Translations under genes and position numbers: made by a program | Shown: one piece after another, positions 42,734 through 50,845 of the stretch | Layout of the letters: each line of letters starts with the position of its first letter | How positions within the stretch are numbered: the first letter of the stretch is position 1 | NCBI RefSeq assembly: GCF_014280965.1 | Contig: NZ_JACODZ010000006.1 | Location: 310,001 to 374,000, forward strand | Direction: 5' to 3' | Origin: Echinicola salinicaeni | GTDB taxonomy: Bacteria; Bacteroidota; Bacteroidia; Cytophagales; Cyclobacteriaceae | Length of the DNA stretch: 64,000 bases | The notes under the pieces: generated by a model | Told to the model about the DNA's origin: nothing | What the model saw: only the letters and a program-made list of their open reading frames with translations | The model's database searches: none

Positions 42734-44426
42734 TCTGAATATAAAAAGTAAAGTAGAAAATACATACGGGGCTATTGTGATTGGTTCTGGAATGAGTGGT
42801 GGTTTTGCAGCAAAGGAATTGTGTGATAAGGGAGTGAAGACTTTGGTACTGGAGAGGGGCAGAAAAGTAGAGCATAATAAAGACTATCCTACGACCCATA
42901 TGATGCCTTGGGAATTTGAACATAGAGGTCAGATTCCAGAGGATATCCAAAGAGAAAATCCGTCCATAAGCAGGTGTTATGCTTATAGGGAAGATGCGGC
43001 TCATTTTTTCGTAAAGGATACAGATCATCCATATATTCAGGAAAAGCCCTTTGATTGGATTCGAGGGTATCAGACTGGAGGAAAATCTCTGCTATGGGCC
43101 AGACAGGTGCAGCGGTGGAGTGATTTTGATTTTGAGGGGCCTGCGAGGGATGGCTTTGCGGTGGACTGGCCGATCAGGTATAAAGAACTAGAGCCATGGT
43201 ACAGTTATGTAGAGAAATTTGTTGGGGTAGCTGGGTTTCATGATGGTATCGCTCATTTGCCGGATGGGGAGTTTCTTCCAGGAATAGAACTAACCGCCGG
43301 AGAGGAATATTTCAAAGCCCAAATGGCCGAGAAATACCCTGATCGTCATGTAATCAGTGGTCGATGTGCCCATATTACCGGCAATGCAGAATACTATGCC
43401 AAGCAGGGCCGTGGTATCTGCCAACACAGGGTGTTGTGCCAAAGGGGCTGTCCATTTGGTGGTTATTTTAGCAGTAATTCAGCAACCCTGCCTTGGGCAG
43501 CTAGAACTGGTAACTTGACCTTACAAAATGATGCCGTGGTACATTCCATCATTTATGACGAAACAAAGAAAAAAGCCACCGGGGTAAGGGTGATAGATGC
43601 CAATACCAAAGAAATGACCGAATACTATGCACCGATCATTTTTGTGAATGCTAGTGCATTGAACACGAATTTGATCTTACTTAATTCAACTTCTAACCGT
43701 TTTCCGAATGGATTGGGCAATGATAATGGTCTAATGGGAAAATTTGTTGCCTTCCATAATTATAGAGGTGGAGTTTCTGGTGAATATGAGGGCTTGCAGG
43801 AATATACCACAGAGGGAAAGCGCCCAACCAGTGGTTATATGCCAAGGTTCCGAAATGTGCATAAGCAAGAGACTAATTTCCTCAGGGGTTATGCTGCGGG
43901 ACTTTATGGCAGCAGATCCAAAGAAGTCAATTATGAAGGAGCTGGAAGTGATTTGGTTTCCAATATGATGAATCCAAGTTACGGTCCATGGAAAATCGGT
44001 TCTCATATGATGGGAGAAACCATTCCAAAGGAAAGTAACTATGTTGCCTTGGACAAGGAGCAAAAAGATGAGTGGGGTATGCCGATCATCAAGGTAAATG
44101 TGGATTACGACCAAAATGATGAGGATATGCTAAAAGATTATCGGGAGCAAATGGCCGAAATGTTTGATGCTGCTGGATTCAAGAATATCCGAACTTGGGA
44201 TGATGGAAGAAGACCAGGGCTGGACATCCACGAGATGGGCGGAGTTAGAATGGGTAAGGATCCTAAGACTTCATTGGTGAACAAGCACAATCAATTGCAT
44301 GCCTGTACCAATGTATATGTTACTGATGGGGCCTGCATGACTTCTACCAGTACGCAAAATCCTTCATTGACCTATATGGTTTTTGCGGCAAGGGCGGTAG
44401 ATCATGCCTTGAAGAATCAAGGATAA
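42726..44426 (+). CDS. GMC family flavoprotein oxidoreductase (large subunit)
   Basis: FAD-dependent dehydrogenase of 566 aa. The N-terminal Rossmann motif is GAIVIGSGMSGGFAAKEL (about residues 14-31) with the acidic LERGRK; a middle GGKSLLWARQVQRWSDFDF is the flavin-pocket loop. The C-terminal DIHEMGGVRMG and STSTQNPSLTYMVFAA hold the catalytic His and Asn of the GMC family. It has no signal peptide of its own; export would depend on subunit 3. Likely a sugar or glucoside (3-)dehydrogenase linked to a membrane electron carrier, as known for related Bacteroidota pairs; substrate is inferred. Confidence 0.92.
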   Translation: MANLNIKSKVENTYGAIVIGSGMSGGFAAKELCDKGVKTLVLERGRKVEHNKDYPTTHMMPWEFEHRGQIPEDIQRENPSISRCYAYREDAAHFFVKDTDHPYIQEKPFDWIRGYQTGGKSLLWARQVQRWSDFDFEGPARDGFAVDWPIRYKELEPWYSYVEKFVGVAGFHDGIAHLPDGEFLPGIELTAGEEYFKAQMAEKYPDRHVISGRCAHITGNAEYYAKQGRGICQHRVLCQRGCPFGGYFSSNSATLPWAARTGNLTLQNDAVVHSIIYDETKKKATGVRVIDANTKEMTEYYAPIIFVNASALNTNLILLNSTSNRFPNGLGNDNGLMGKFVAFHNYRGGVSGEYEGLQEYTTEGKRPTSGYMPRFRNVHKQETNFLRGYAAGLYGSRSKEVNYEGAGSDLVSNMMNPSYGPWKIGSHMMGETIPKESNYVALDKEQKDEWGMPIIKVNVDYDQNDEDMLKDYREQMAEMFDAAGFKNIRTWDDGRRPGLDIHEMGGVRMGKDPKTSLVNKHNQLHACTNVYVTDGACMTSTSTQNPSLTYMVFAARAVDHALKNQG

Positions 44427-44451
44427 TATTCCGATTAAAGATATATCTTTC

Positions 44452-44482
44452 AAAGCTGCCCAATAAATGGGTAGCTTTTTTT
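44452..44482 (+). terminator. Intrinsic terminator after GMC gene
   Basis: An 11-bp stem (44452-44462 with 44468-44478, AAAGCTGCCCA with one G-U) around a 5-nt loop, with a T run to about 44482. Confidence 0.87.
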
Positions 44483-44593
44483 ATTTTTAGGGCTTATTAA
44501 ATAATGTTAAGTGCTGTGTTAAAGAATTTTAAATCCCCAAAATCTTAAATGATAAGGTCTAGATTGCGTCCTCCATAATATTCAAATGCGCGC

Positions 44594-45268
44594 ATGATCC
44601 GGACTTTTATACTTTTGCTTTTTTTCTTAATAAATCCTTTATCGCTGCAGGCTCAAGAAGCTGAAGTTATGGTAAGCGGGAAGGTGGTTGATGCAAAAAC
44701 TGGGCAAGGTATTCCGGTGGTCAGGATAAGTAGTTCGCTAGCGCGGGTATCTTCTAACGAGCAAGGGGAATTTTCTATCAAAGCAAAAGTCGGAGATAAA
44801 CTTTCTTTTGTGCATCTAAGCTATGAAACAGCTCATTTTAATGTTAAAACCAATGATGAGAAATTGGAGATAGTTCTTTCTGAGCGGGTTTTGGAGTTGA
44901 GGGAGTTTGAGGTCAGTGATTTTCCAAGTGAGCAGGCATTTAAAGAGGCTATTATGAATAGCAATCTGGATCATGCCAAGGAAAGAAACATGTTGGAGAA
45001 TAATCTTCAGACGGTCATGAAAATCAAGGATCTGGGTTATCAACATGATTTTTCTAGTTATAATACACTCCTGAAAAATGTGAATACCAATGGTGGTGTA
45101 ACCCTATTTTCCTCCAATCCCTCTTTAGGATTATTGGGTGCTTTCAAAAAGTTAATTAATGGAAAACCTAGAAGTCAGACTTTGGGAAGCGGATCAATTG
45201 AAGCGCTAGACACCAGGCCACTATGGAAGCACCCCTTAAAGGTGGATCCGTTAAGATTTAAGGAATAA
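44594..45268 (+). CDS. Secreted CarboxypepD_reg-like protein
   Basis: Exported protein of 224 aa; signal peptide ending near LQAQ (about residue 21). Residues about 27-95 form a carboxypeptidase regulatory-like beta domain (VMVSGKVVDAKTGQGIPVVRI, SSNEQGEFSIKAKVGDKLSF, LEIVLSE), as seen at the start of TonB-dependent receptors; the C-terminal half is unknown and has no receptor plug or barrel. It is therefore a stand-alone domain protein. Possible misassembly or remnant of a longer gene is not evident; the frame is intact to the stop. Confidence 0.78.
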   Translation: MIRTFILLLFFLINPLSLQAQEAEVMVSGKVVDAKTGQGIPVVRISSSLARVSSNEQGEFSIKAKVGDKLSFVHLSYETAHFNVKTNDEKLEIVLSERVLELREFEVSDFPSEQAFKEAIMNSNLDHAKERNMLENNLQTVMKIKDLGYQHDFSSYNTLLKNVNTNGGVTLFSSNPSLGLLGAFKKLINGKPRSQTLGSGSIEALDTRPLWKHPLKVDPLRFKE

Positions 45269-45388
45269 GCCATTAATTTTCTGTTCAAAATAAAATTTAA
45301 GCTTCCTCAAAGCGTTGAAAAGTTGAGTAAATAGGGTAAATTGCTGAATATCAGTAGTTAATTGTTTTTGACTAAAGCTGTAGATAAG

Positions 45389-45712
45389 ATGATGCTAAAA
45401 AATTATTCTATTATGAAAGATCCAGCTCATGATTTGTCCAATATTTTTGTAAGCGTCTTACAGATATTGACGGCCTTATTTGGAGGCTTGTTTCTTTGGT
45501 TAAGTATTATGGCATTTAATGGGCAAGAACTCATGAATACCATTTTGGAAATGGCTGATGAACCTCATCATGTTAGTTCAGAAGAAACTTTTGCAGTGGG
45601 TATGGTGCTACTTGGTTTTTTTGTTGTCTGTGTGGCTGTCTTTTTTGTATTAAGGTATTTGCGGAAAGTAGTAAAGAAGGAGACTGGTAGTACAAACGGT
45701 GCTGGTATTTAA
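45389..45712 (+). CDS. Small two-helix membrane protein
   Basis: Protein of about 107 aa with hydrophobic segments at about 20-42 (FVSVLQILTALFGGLFLWL) and 68-92 (FAVGMVLLGFFVVCVAVFFVLRYL), a basic C-terminal tail, and an acidic periplasmic loop. A TTG at 45362 would be longer; ATG at 45389 was taken. No family recognised. Ends at a shared terminator. Confidence 0.65.
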   Translation: MMLKNYSIMKDPAHDLSNIFVSVLQILTALFGGLFLWLSIMAFNGQELMNTILEMADEPHHVSSEETFAVGMVLLGFFVVCVAVFFVLRYLRKVVKKETGSTNGAGI

Positions 45713-45716
45713 AAAA

Positions 45717-45742
45717 TAAGCCCTTCTAATCGGAAGGGCTTA
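45717..45742. terminator. Bidirectional terminator between convergent genes
   Basis: A 10-bp stem (45717-45726 with 45733-45742, TAAGCCCTTC/GAAGGGCTTA), 6-nt loop, between stops at 45712 and 45749. On the minus strand it is followed by T-rich sequence (complement of A6 at 45711-45716). Confidence 0.85.
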
Positions 45743-45748
45743 AAATAG

Positions 45749-46264
45749 TTAATGGTGGTGATGTCCCCCAGGACCATGCACATGACCATGTTCGATTTCT
45801 TCAGGATCTGCTTCCCTGATATTGACGATTTCTCCTTTAAAATATAAGTCATAACCGGCCAATGGAGAGTTGAAATCCATGTGTACGCCTTTATAATCAA
45901 CCTTAAGAATTTCACCTCTGAGTTGATTGCCCTGATCATCCTGCATAGGGATCACTCTGCCAACTTTTAGCATTTCTTTATTTTTCTTGCCATTTTCCTT
46001 GAAGTTGGATTTTGGAATGATGGTTACCTTGCTCTCATCATAATCTCCATAGGCATTTTCAAAGTCAATAAAAACTTCAAAGGTGTCCCCAACACTTTTA
46101 CCAGCAATGGCTTCCTCCAATGCTGGAAGAGTGTTCCCTGCTCCAAAAAGGAAAGGAAAAGCTTGGTCTTTGGTGACCTTTTCTTTGAATTCCTTGCCGT
46201 TTTCTCCATCGTCTATATGGAGTTCATAAGCCACACTGACTACTTTATTCTTTTCTGCTATCAT
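45749..46264 (-). CDS. slyD: SlyD-type FKBP peptidyl-prolyl isomerase
   Basis: FKBP-type prolyl cis-trans isomerase of 171 aa with the SlyD arrangement: PPIase strands (VVSVAYELHIDDGENGKEF, PFLFGAGNTLPALEEAIAG), the IF (insert-in-flap) chaperone region (FIDFENAYGDYDESKVTIIP, VIPMQDDQGNQL), and a His-rich metal-binding tail (HGHVHGPGGHHHH, last 13 residues) that suggests nickel or zinc binding. Cytoplasmic. It assists folding and metal delivery. Confidence 0.92.
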   Translation of the reverse strand: MIAEKNKVVSVAYELHIDDGENGKEFKEKVTKDQAFPFLFGAGNTLPALEEAIAGKSVGDTFEVFIDFENAYGDYDESKVTIIPKSNFKENGKKNKEMLKVGRVIPMQDDQGNQLRGEILKVDYKGVHMDFNSPLAGYDLYFKGEIVNIREADPEEIEHGHVHGPGGHHHH

Positions 46265-46392
46265 GGTTCTATTTATCTAAACCCTTGGGGTTAACTTTTC
46301 TGATTTGATCTCAAAAATAAATAATTATTTCCACTGATAAGGAGTTCAAAAAAGCTTTGTTAAATTCATGGTAAAATTTAAACTTTTAAAAA

Positions 46393-47148
46393 ATGGAAAT
46401 ATTTCTTCAGAGTGAAACTTGGATCGCACTTTTGACATTGACTTTTCTGGAAATCGTATTGGGTGTAGATAATATTATTTTTATCTCCATAGTTTCCAAT
46501 AAACTTCCAGAGGACCAACAACCAAAAGCCAGAAATATAGGACTTTTATTAGCTATGTTTTTTAGGATTGGCCTGTTATTGGGAATATCCTTTATAATCC
46601 AGTTTACCGAACCATTATTTACTGTATTTGGCCATGGTTTTAGTGGAAGGGATTTGATTTTGGCTGGTGGAGGTATGTTCTTACTCTTCAAATCCACTAT
46701 TGAGATTCACCATAAGATGGAAGGTGAAACCGAGGAAGTGAAAACAAAGACTGGAGCGAGTTTTGGCAGTGTTTTATTTCAGATAATATTACTGGATATG
46801 ATATTCTCTTTTGATAGTATTTTGACAGCTGTGGGTTTGGTAGATCATGTCAGTATAATGATTATTGCTGTCGTCATTTCCTTACTGATCATGATGGTTT
46901 TTGCAGGAAAAATCAGTGAGTTTATCAACAAACATCCGACTTTGCAGATTTTGGCACTGAGCTTTTTGATATTAATTGGGGTAATGCTATTTGTGGAGGG
47001 ATTCCATGTGGAAGTACCTAAGGGTTATATTTATTTTGCCGTGTTTTTCTCCTTGGCAGTGGAGCTTGTCAATATGCGGATGCGTAAGAAAACAGCCAAG
47101 AAACCAGTGGAACTGCATGCCAGAATGAAGGAAGCGGATGAAAAGTGA
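46393..47148 (+). CDS. TerC family membrane protein
   Basis: Inner-membrane protein of 251 aa with about seven hydrophobic helices. The TerC signature is LEIVLGVDNIIFISIVSNKL at residues about 19-38 and the repeat ILLDMIFSFDSILTAVGLV at about 135-153, each with the conserved Asp residues used in metal transport. Members are linked to tellurite resistance and to metallation of exported proteins through Mn2+ export. A terminator follows. Confidence 0.93.
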   Translation: MEIFLQSETWIALLTLTFLEIVLGVDNIIFISIVSNKLPEDQQPKARNIGLLLAMFFRIGLLLGISFIIQFTEPLFTVFGHGFSGRDLILAGGGMFLLFKSTIEIHHKMEGETEEVKTKTGASFGSVLFQIILLDMIFSFDSILTAVGLVDHVSIMIIAVVISLLIMMVFAGKISEFINKHPTLQILALSFLILIGVMLFVEGFHVEVPKGYIYFAVFFSLAVELVNMRMRKKTAKKPVELHARMKEADEK

Positions 47149-47167
47149 GTGTTTAGCATCAAATAAT

Positions 47168-47200
47168 AAAAGCCCTAGGATTACATTTCCTAAGGCTTTT
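47168..47200 (+). terminator. Intrinsic terminator after TerC gene
   Basis: Stem AAAAGCC-TAGGA / TCCTA-GGCTTTT (47168-47180 with 47188-47200), one C-A mismatch, 7-nt loop, T run from 47197. It has the same mismatch position pattern as the 20973 hairpin. Confidence 0.78.
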
Positions 47201-47224
47201 TAATAGGGGATTTAATATTTATTT

Positions 47225-47974
47225 TTAATTCAATTTATCTAAATATGCCTTGCGGTAATTTGACCAAATTTCATAGATAGGGTCACCTTTTGAGCTTAGC
47301 CCGCTGTGATGCCATGCTCCATTTTTAACAGCATAATCAAAACCTAAGGAAGCTCCTACCCTGCTATCATCCCTGCTAAAAAACTCGATGTTTTCCGTGT
47401 ACTTACCTTTTTCCGCATTATAAGTTCCTCCGCCAGTACCGCTGAATTCTTTGGTTTCCGAATTGAAAGCAATCCACTGGAATCTTCCCCCGCCCAAGAT
47501 TTTGATAGTTCTTCTAGCTCCAGGCGTCATGGTGTTGATTTCTCCATCCCTCTTTCTCCCAGTGATTACCCATGTACCATTAAGGTCATCGTCCCTATCT
47601 GATATTTTTTCCCAAATTTCAATCATGTTTTTGCCCTTTTTGGTGTAATAAAGCACCATTTTTTTATCTACAAAACTTTGGGTGTATTGGGTACTCATGC
47701 CTATCTTTTTGGGGTCAAGCGTATTAAAGTCAAAAGTTTCAGTATAACCGTCCTCTCCTTCTTTAGCATAAATTCCACCGCCTGCACCTAAAAAGTGATT
47801 ATTGCTAAGCTCCTTATTCCCATAGGCGAAGTAACCATCTTGGTAGATTTTAATACATTCCTTGTCTTTAACTGGATCACCATTGATATGGGTGAGCTTC
47901 CAAGCACCATCTAAGTCTTGGGCAAATACACAGATTGAAAAAAATATAAACGGGATAATCAATAGGGTTTTCAT
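47225..47974 (-). CDS. Secreted tandem lipocalin-like protein
   Basis: Exported protein of 249 aa: signal peptide ending near VFAQ (residue 19). Two lipocalin-like units follow: DLDGAWKLTHINGDPV (about 20-120) and DDLNGTWVITGRKRDG (about 128-245), each starting with GxW and containing a GGG stretch (LGAGGGIYAKEGEDGYTE, FSGTGGGTYNAEKGKYTE). It looks like an internal duplication. Family function unknown; a periplasmic ligand-binding role is likely. Converges on TerC's terminator. Confidence 0.72.
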   Translation of the reverse strand: MKTLLIIPFIFFSICVFAQDLDGAWKLTHINGDPVKDKECIKIYQDGYFAYGNKELSNNHFLGAGGGIYAKEGEDGYTETFDFNTLDPKKIGMSTQYTQSFVDKKMVLYYTKKGKNMIEIWEKISDRDDDLNGTWVITGRKRDGEINTMTPGARRTIKILGGGRFQWIAFNSETKEFSGTGGGTYNAEKGKYTENIEFFSRDDSRVGASLGFDYAVKNGAWHHSGLSSKGDPIYEIWSNYRKAYLDKLN

Positions 47975-48122
47975 GGTATTTTTGGTTTAACGCTAAGCTA
48001 ATTTACAAATTTCAGCAAGTACCTGTAATATCTTCTTCAATCTTTGGTAGATTTTATTTAAATGGTGATTAATCAATGATTTTCCGTTTTAACTAAGTGA
48101 GAAATCATTTATCTTCGACTCT

Positions 48123-48446
48123 ATGGGGAAATTTAGATTGGGGCAGTCAAAAGAAGATGTAAAAGGCATGTTGCCTGAGGGAAACATAAAGGTGACCCAA
48201 TTAGGGGCCAAGAAGCTCTGTGTGGTGAGATTGGGGGAAAAAGTATATGCATTTGAGCAGCTTTGTCCACATCGAGGAGCCTCACTAAAGGATGGGCATA
48301 TCAATAGGTTTGAAGAGGTGATTTGTCCTTTGCATTCTTATCGCTTTAATATGAATACAGGCCAACTGACTTCGGGTGGAGGTTGTGGAGATTTGGAAGT
48401 TTATAAAACCAATTTGACGGAAGAAGGCCTGGAGATATTAGTTTGA
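48123..48446 (+). CDS. Rieske [2Fe-2S] ferredoxin-like protein
   Basis: Short Rieske protein of 107 aa, cytoplasmic (no signal). Box 1 LCPHRG (Cys-X-His, about residue 47) and box 2 CPLHSY (about 68) give two Cys and two His for the cluster. Similar to NirD or the ferredoxin component of aromatic dioxygenases. No reductase or oxygenase is nearby, so its electron partner is unknown. Confidence 0.9.
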   Translation: MGKFRLGQSKEDVKGMLPEGNIKVTQLGAKKLCVVRLGEKVYAFEQLCPHRGASLKDGHINRFEEVICPLHSYRFNMNTGQLTSGGGCGDLEVYKTNLTEEGLEILV

Positions 48447-48480
48447 TGGTCCTAAAGAGAGGGGAAACTATTTTCACACA

Positions 48481-48511
48481 AAGCTCGTGAAGGCTGCGCG
48501 AAGTTCGCGGG
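48481..48511. repeat. GC-rich degenerate short repeat between genes
   Basis: Three adjoining units of about 11 nt share AAGxTCGxG-type sequence (AAGCTCGTGA, AGGCTGCGCGA, AGTTCGCGGGT), ending in the palindrome CGCGAAGTTCGCG at 48497-48509. It is clearly richer in G+C than its neighbourhood. Similar AAAGTTCGCG motifs are scattered in Bacteroidota intergenic DNA; it may be a degenerate copy of that type. Confidence 0.45.
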
Positions 48512-48566
48512 TGATTTTACTAATTACTGTTTTGCACTCTAAGTGTCTTTTGCGAGAGTCTAAAAT

Positions 48567-49397
48567 CTATTCCTTTTCAAAGACTACAGCAGCCCAGTTG
48601 TCTTTTCCCTTTTGGCCCTTGAGTTTTAGACCTAGAGATTCTGCTCTGTATTGGATATCGGGTACATCATGTTCATAAAAACCACTTAGCAATAGTTTAG
48701 CCTTTGGCTTCATCAAGGAAACATAAACCTCCATTTCATCCAGAAGTACATTCTTGTTGATATTGGCCAAAACAATGTCAAAGGGTCCAGAAGGATTTAC
48801 TTCACGGATAGTGCCATGGCCCATTTTTACATCAGTGATCCCATTGAGCTCAAAATTCTCGTTGCCATTTTCTACACACCAATTGTCGATATCGAAGGCT
48901 TCAATATGGGTAGCTCCTAATTTATGTGCTAAGATGGCCAAGATGCCTGTTCCTGAACCTATGTCAATGATGCTTTTTCCCTTATGAGGAATTTCCAACT
49001 GGTGGGAAAGCATCAGGTAAGTAGTGGCATGGTGACCGGTACCAAATGACATTTTTGGATTGATAAGGATATCATGTTTTACCCCTTCCATTGGCGCATG
49101 GAAGGAAGCCCTTACATAAACCTCCTTGCCAATGGAAATCGGGTCATAATGTTTTTCCCATTCCTCGTTCCAATTGACCTTGGGCATTTTTCCCTCTTCA
49201 ACGGTTATTTCTGCAGCCTCACGGTACTTTTCGATGACCTCGTCATAGGCCTCCCGGTCAAAAAGATCTTCCTGAATATAAGCTTCAATGCCTTGGTCTG
49301 TTTCCAAAAATGAATCAAAGCCCACTTCTGCCAATTCTGCGATGAGAATTTCATTGTACTCCTCGGTACAGTTGATTTTAAATTCCAGGTAATCCAT
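48567..49397 (-). CDS. prmA: Ribosomal protein L11 methyltransferase
   Basis: PrmA of 276 aa, methylating ribosomal protein L11 with SAM. N-terminal substrate-recognition domain about 1-95, then the SAM-binding motif SIIDIGSGTGILAILAHKLG and the catalytic-core GPFDIVLANINKNVLLDE (NxxxxxL). The full length is normal. It lies downstream of tpiA on the same strand, separated by a hairpin, so it may have its own promoter or be weakly co-transcribed. Confidence 0.95.
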   Translation of the reverse strand: MDYLEFKINCTEEYNEILIAELAEVGFDSFLETDQGIEAYIQEDLFDREAYDEVIEKYREAAEITVEEGKMPKVNWNEEWEKHYDPISIGKEVYVRASFHAPMEGVKHDILINPKMSFGTGHHATTYLMLSHQLEIPHKGKSIIDIGSGTGILAILAHKLGATHIEAFDIDNWCVENGNENFELNGITDVKMGHGTIREVNPSGPFDIVLANINKNVLLDEMEVYVSLMKPKAKLLLSGFYEHDVPDIQYRAESLGLKLKGQKGKDNWAAVVFEKE

Positions 49398-49441
49398 GAT
49401 TTGAAAAGGGAAAAGTATAAATTTGTCTAAAAAGGGAATAA

Positions 49442-49469
49442 AAGAGACTGTCTTGTTTGACAGTCTCTT
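49442..49469 (-). terminator. Hairpin between tpiA and prmA (minus strand)
   Basis: An 11-bp stem (49442-49452 with 49459-49469) around TTGTTT. On the minus strand it follows the tpiA stop by about 10 bp and precedes a T-rich stretch. It likely ends or attenuates tpiA transcripts ahead of prmA. Confidence 0.75.
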
Positions 49470-49477
49470 AGGTATAT

Positions 49478-50239
49478 TTAGAATGACTTGATGATATCTA
49501 CGAAGTCTCTTGATTTAAGAGAAGCACCACCTATCAAACCTCCATCTACGTCAGCTTTAGAGAAGATCTCCACCGCATTGTCAGGCTTACAGCTTCCTCC
49601 GTAAAGGATAGAAGTACCATCAGCGATATCTTGGCCATACTTAGAGGCAAGGTGAGCTCTGATAGCTGCATGCATGTCCTGAGCCTGGTCAGAAGAGGCT
49701 GTTTTACCAGTTCCGATTGCCCAGATTGGTTCGTAAGCGATAACGATTTTTGAGAATTCCTCTTCAGTCAAACCGAAAAGACTGGCAGTTAGCTGCTCCT
49801 TTACATAATCCTCGTGAGTACCTGCTTCTCTAATCTCAAGCGGCTCTCCACAGCAGAAGATTGGCGTTAAATCATTGGCAAGGGCTTGCTTTACTTTTGC
49901 CGTAAGCTCTTCATTGCTTTCGTTGAAATATTCTCTACGTTCACTGTGACCAATGATCACATATTTAGCGCCGAAAGAAGCTAAGATTTTAGCGGAAGTT
50001 TCACCAGTGTAAGCACCAGATTCCTTATCTGAGCAGTTTTGTCCACCAAGGAAAATGTTAGGAACTCCACCGATCAATTTTTTTACATTTGAAGCATGAA
50101 CAAATGGAGGGTTCAAGACTACAGTCACATCGCTGATGCGTTCGTCCTGTACCATATTGACAATTTCAGAAGTTAGCTTTTGGCCTTCTTCCTGCGTTCC
50201 GTTCATTTTCCAGTTACCGGCGACGATTTTTTTGCGCAT
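49478..50239 (-). CDS. tpiA: Triosephosphate isomerase
   Basis: Glycolytic TIM of 253 aa interconverting DHAP and glyceraldehyde 3-phosphate. Catalytic residues are visible: Lys in GNWKMNGT (about residue 11), electrophilic His in IIGHSERREYF, catalytic Glu in AYEPIWAIGTGK, and the phosphate-binding GGASLKSRDF near the end. Divergent from recX across a 78-bp gap. Confidence 0.98.
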   Translation of the reverse strand: MRKKIVAGNWKMNGTQEEGQKLTSEIVNMVQDERISDVTVVLNPPFVHASNVKKLIGGVPNIFLGGQNCSDKESGAYTGETSAKILASFGAKYVIIGHSERREYFNESNEELTAKVKQALANDLTPIFCCGEPLEIREAGTHEDYVKEQLTASLFGLTEEEFSKIVIAYEPIWAIGTGKTASSDQAQDMHAAIRAHLASKYGQDIADGTSILYGGSCKPDNAVEIFSKADVDGGLIGGASLKSRDFVDIIKSF

Positions 50240-50317
50240 GATAATTTTGGTTAGGTTTGATATATTTGATGAGTAAATAAATTTCCTGATTTTTGTAAGG
50301 CAGGAAAAGCAATTTCG

Positions 50318-50845
50318 ATGCTAAAATTACATAAAATGTCCTTCCAAAGAAAAGATTATTCAAATGAGCAACAGAAAAAATCACTAAGTCCTTCAGAGGC
50401 CAAGGTAAAGATCGCTGCTTTTTGTGCTTATCAGGAAAGAAGCCAACAGGAAGTAAGGGATAAGCTGTACAGTTATGGGCTTTTCAGTGAGGAAGTGGAG
50501 GACTTGATTTCTTTAATGATCACTGAGAATTTTTTGAATGAAGAGCGATTTGCCCAATCCTATGTCAGGGGAAAGTTCAACCTAAAAAAGTGGGGAAAAA
50601 TAAAGATTGAGCAGGGCCTGAAGCAGCATCGAATCACTGTTAATTGCATAAAGTCAGGAATGAGGGAGATTGAACAAGACCAGTACTGGGAGACATTATT
50701 GGGACTTGCCCAAAAGAAATGGGACACCACCCATGATAATGATTTGTTTAAGAAGAAGGTAAAAGTCCATCGGTATTTGTTGAGCAGGGGATTTGAGAAT
50801 GATTTGGTTCAGGCAGCCTTGGAGGAGATTAGGAAAGATGTTTGA
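50318..50845 (+). CDS. recX: RecX family regulatory protein
   Basis: RecX-type regulator of RecA of 175 aa. Three-helix repeats are visible: AFCAYQERSQQEVRDKLYS, LITENFLNEERFAQSYVRGK and a third repeat VHRYLLSRGFENDLVQAAL. It modulates RecA filaments; a recA gene is not in the window. Its 3' end overlaps the convergent AlbA_2 gene by 17 bp. Start at 50318; a Met at 50336 is possible. Confidence 0.9.
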   Translation: MLKLHKMSFQRKDYSNEQQKKSLSPSEAKVKIAAFCAYQERSQQEVRDKLYSYGLFSEEVEDLISLMITENFLNEERFAQSYVRGKFNLKKWGKIKIEQGLKQHRITVNCIKSGMREIEQDQYWETLLGLAQKKWDTTHDNDLFKKKVKVHRYLLSRGFENDLVQAALEEIRKDV

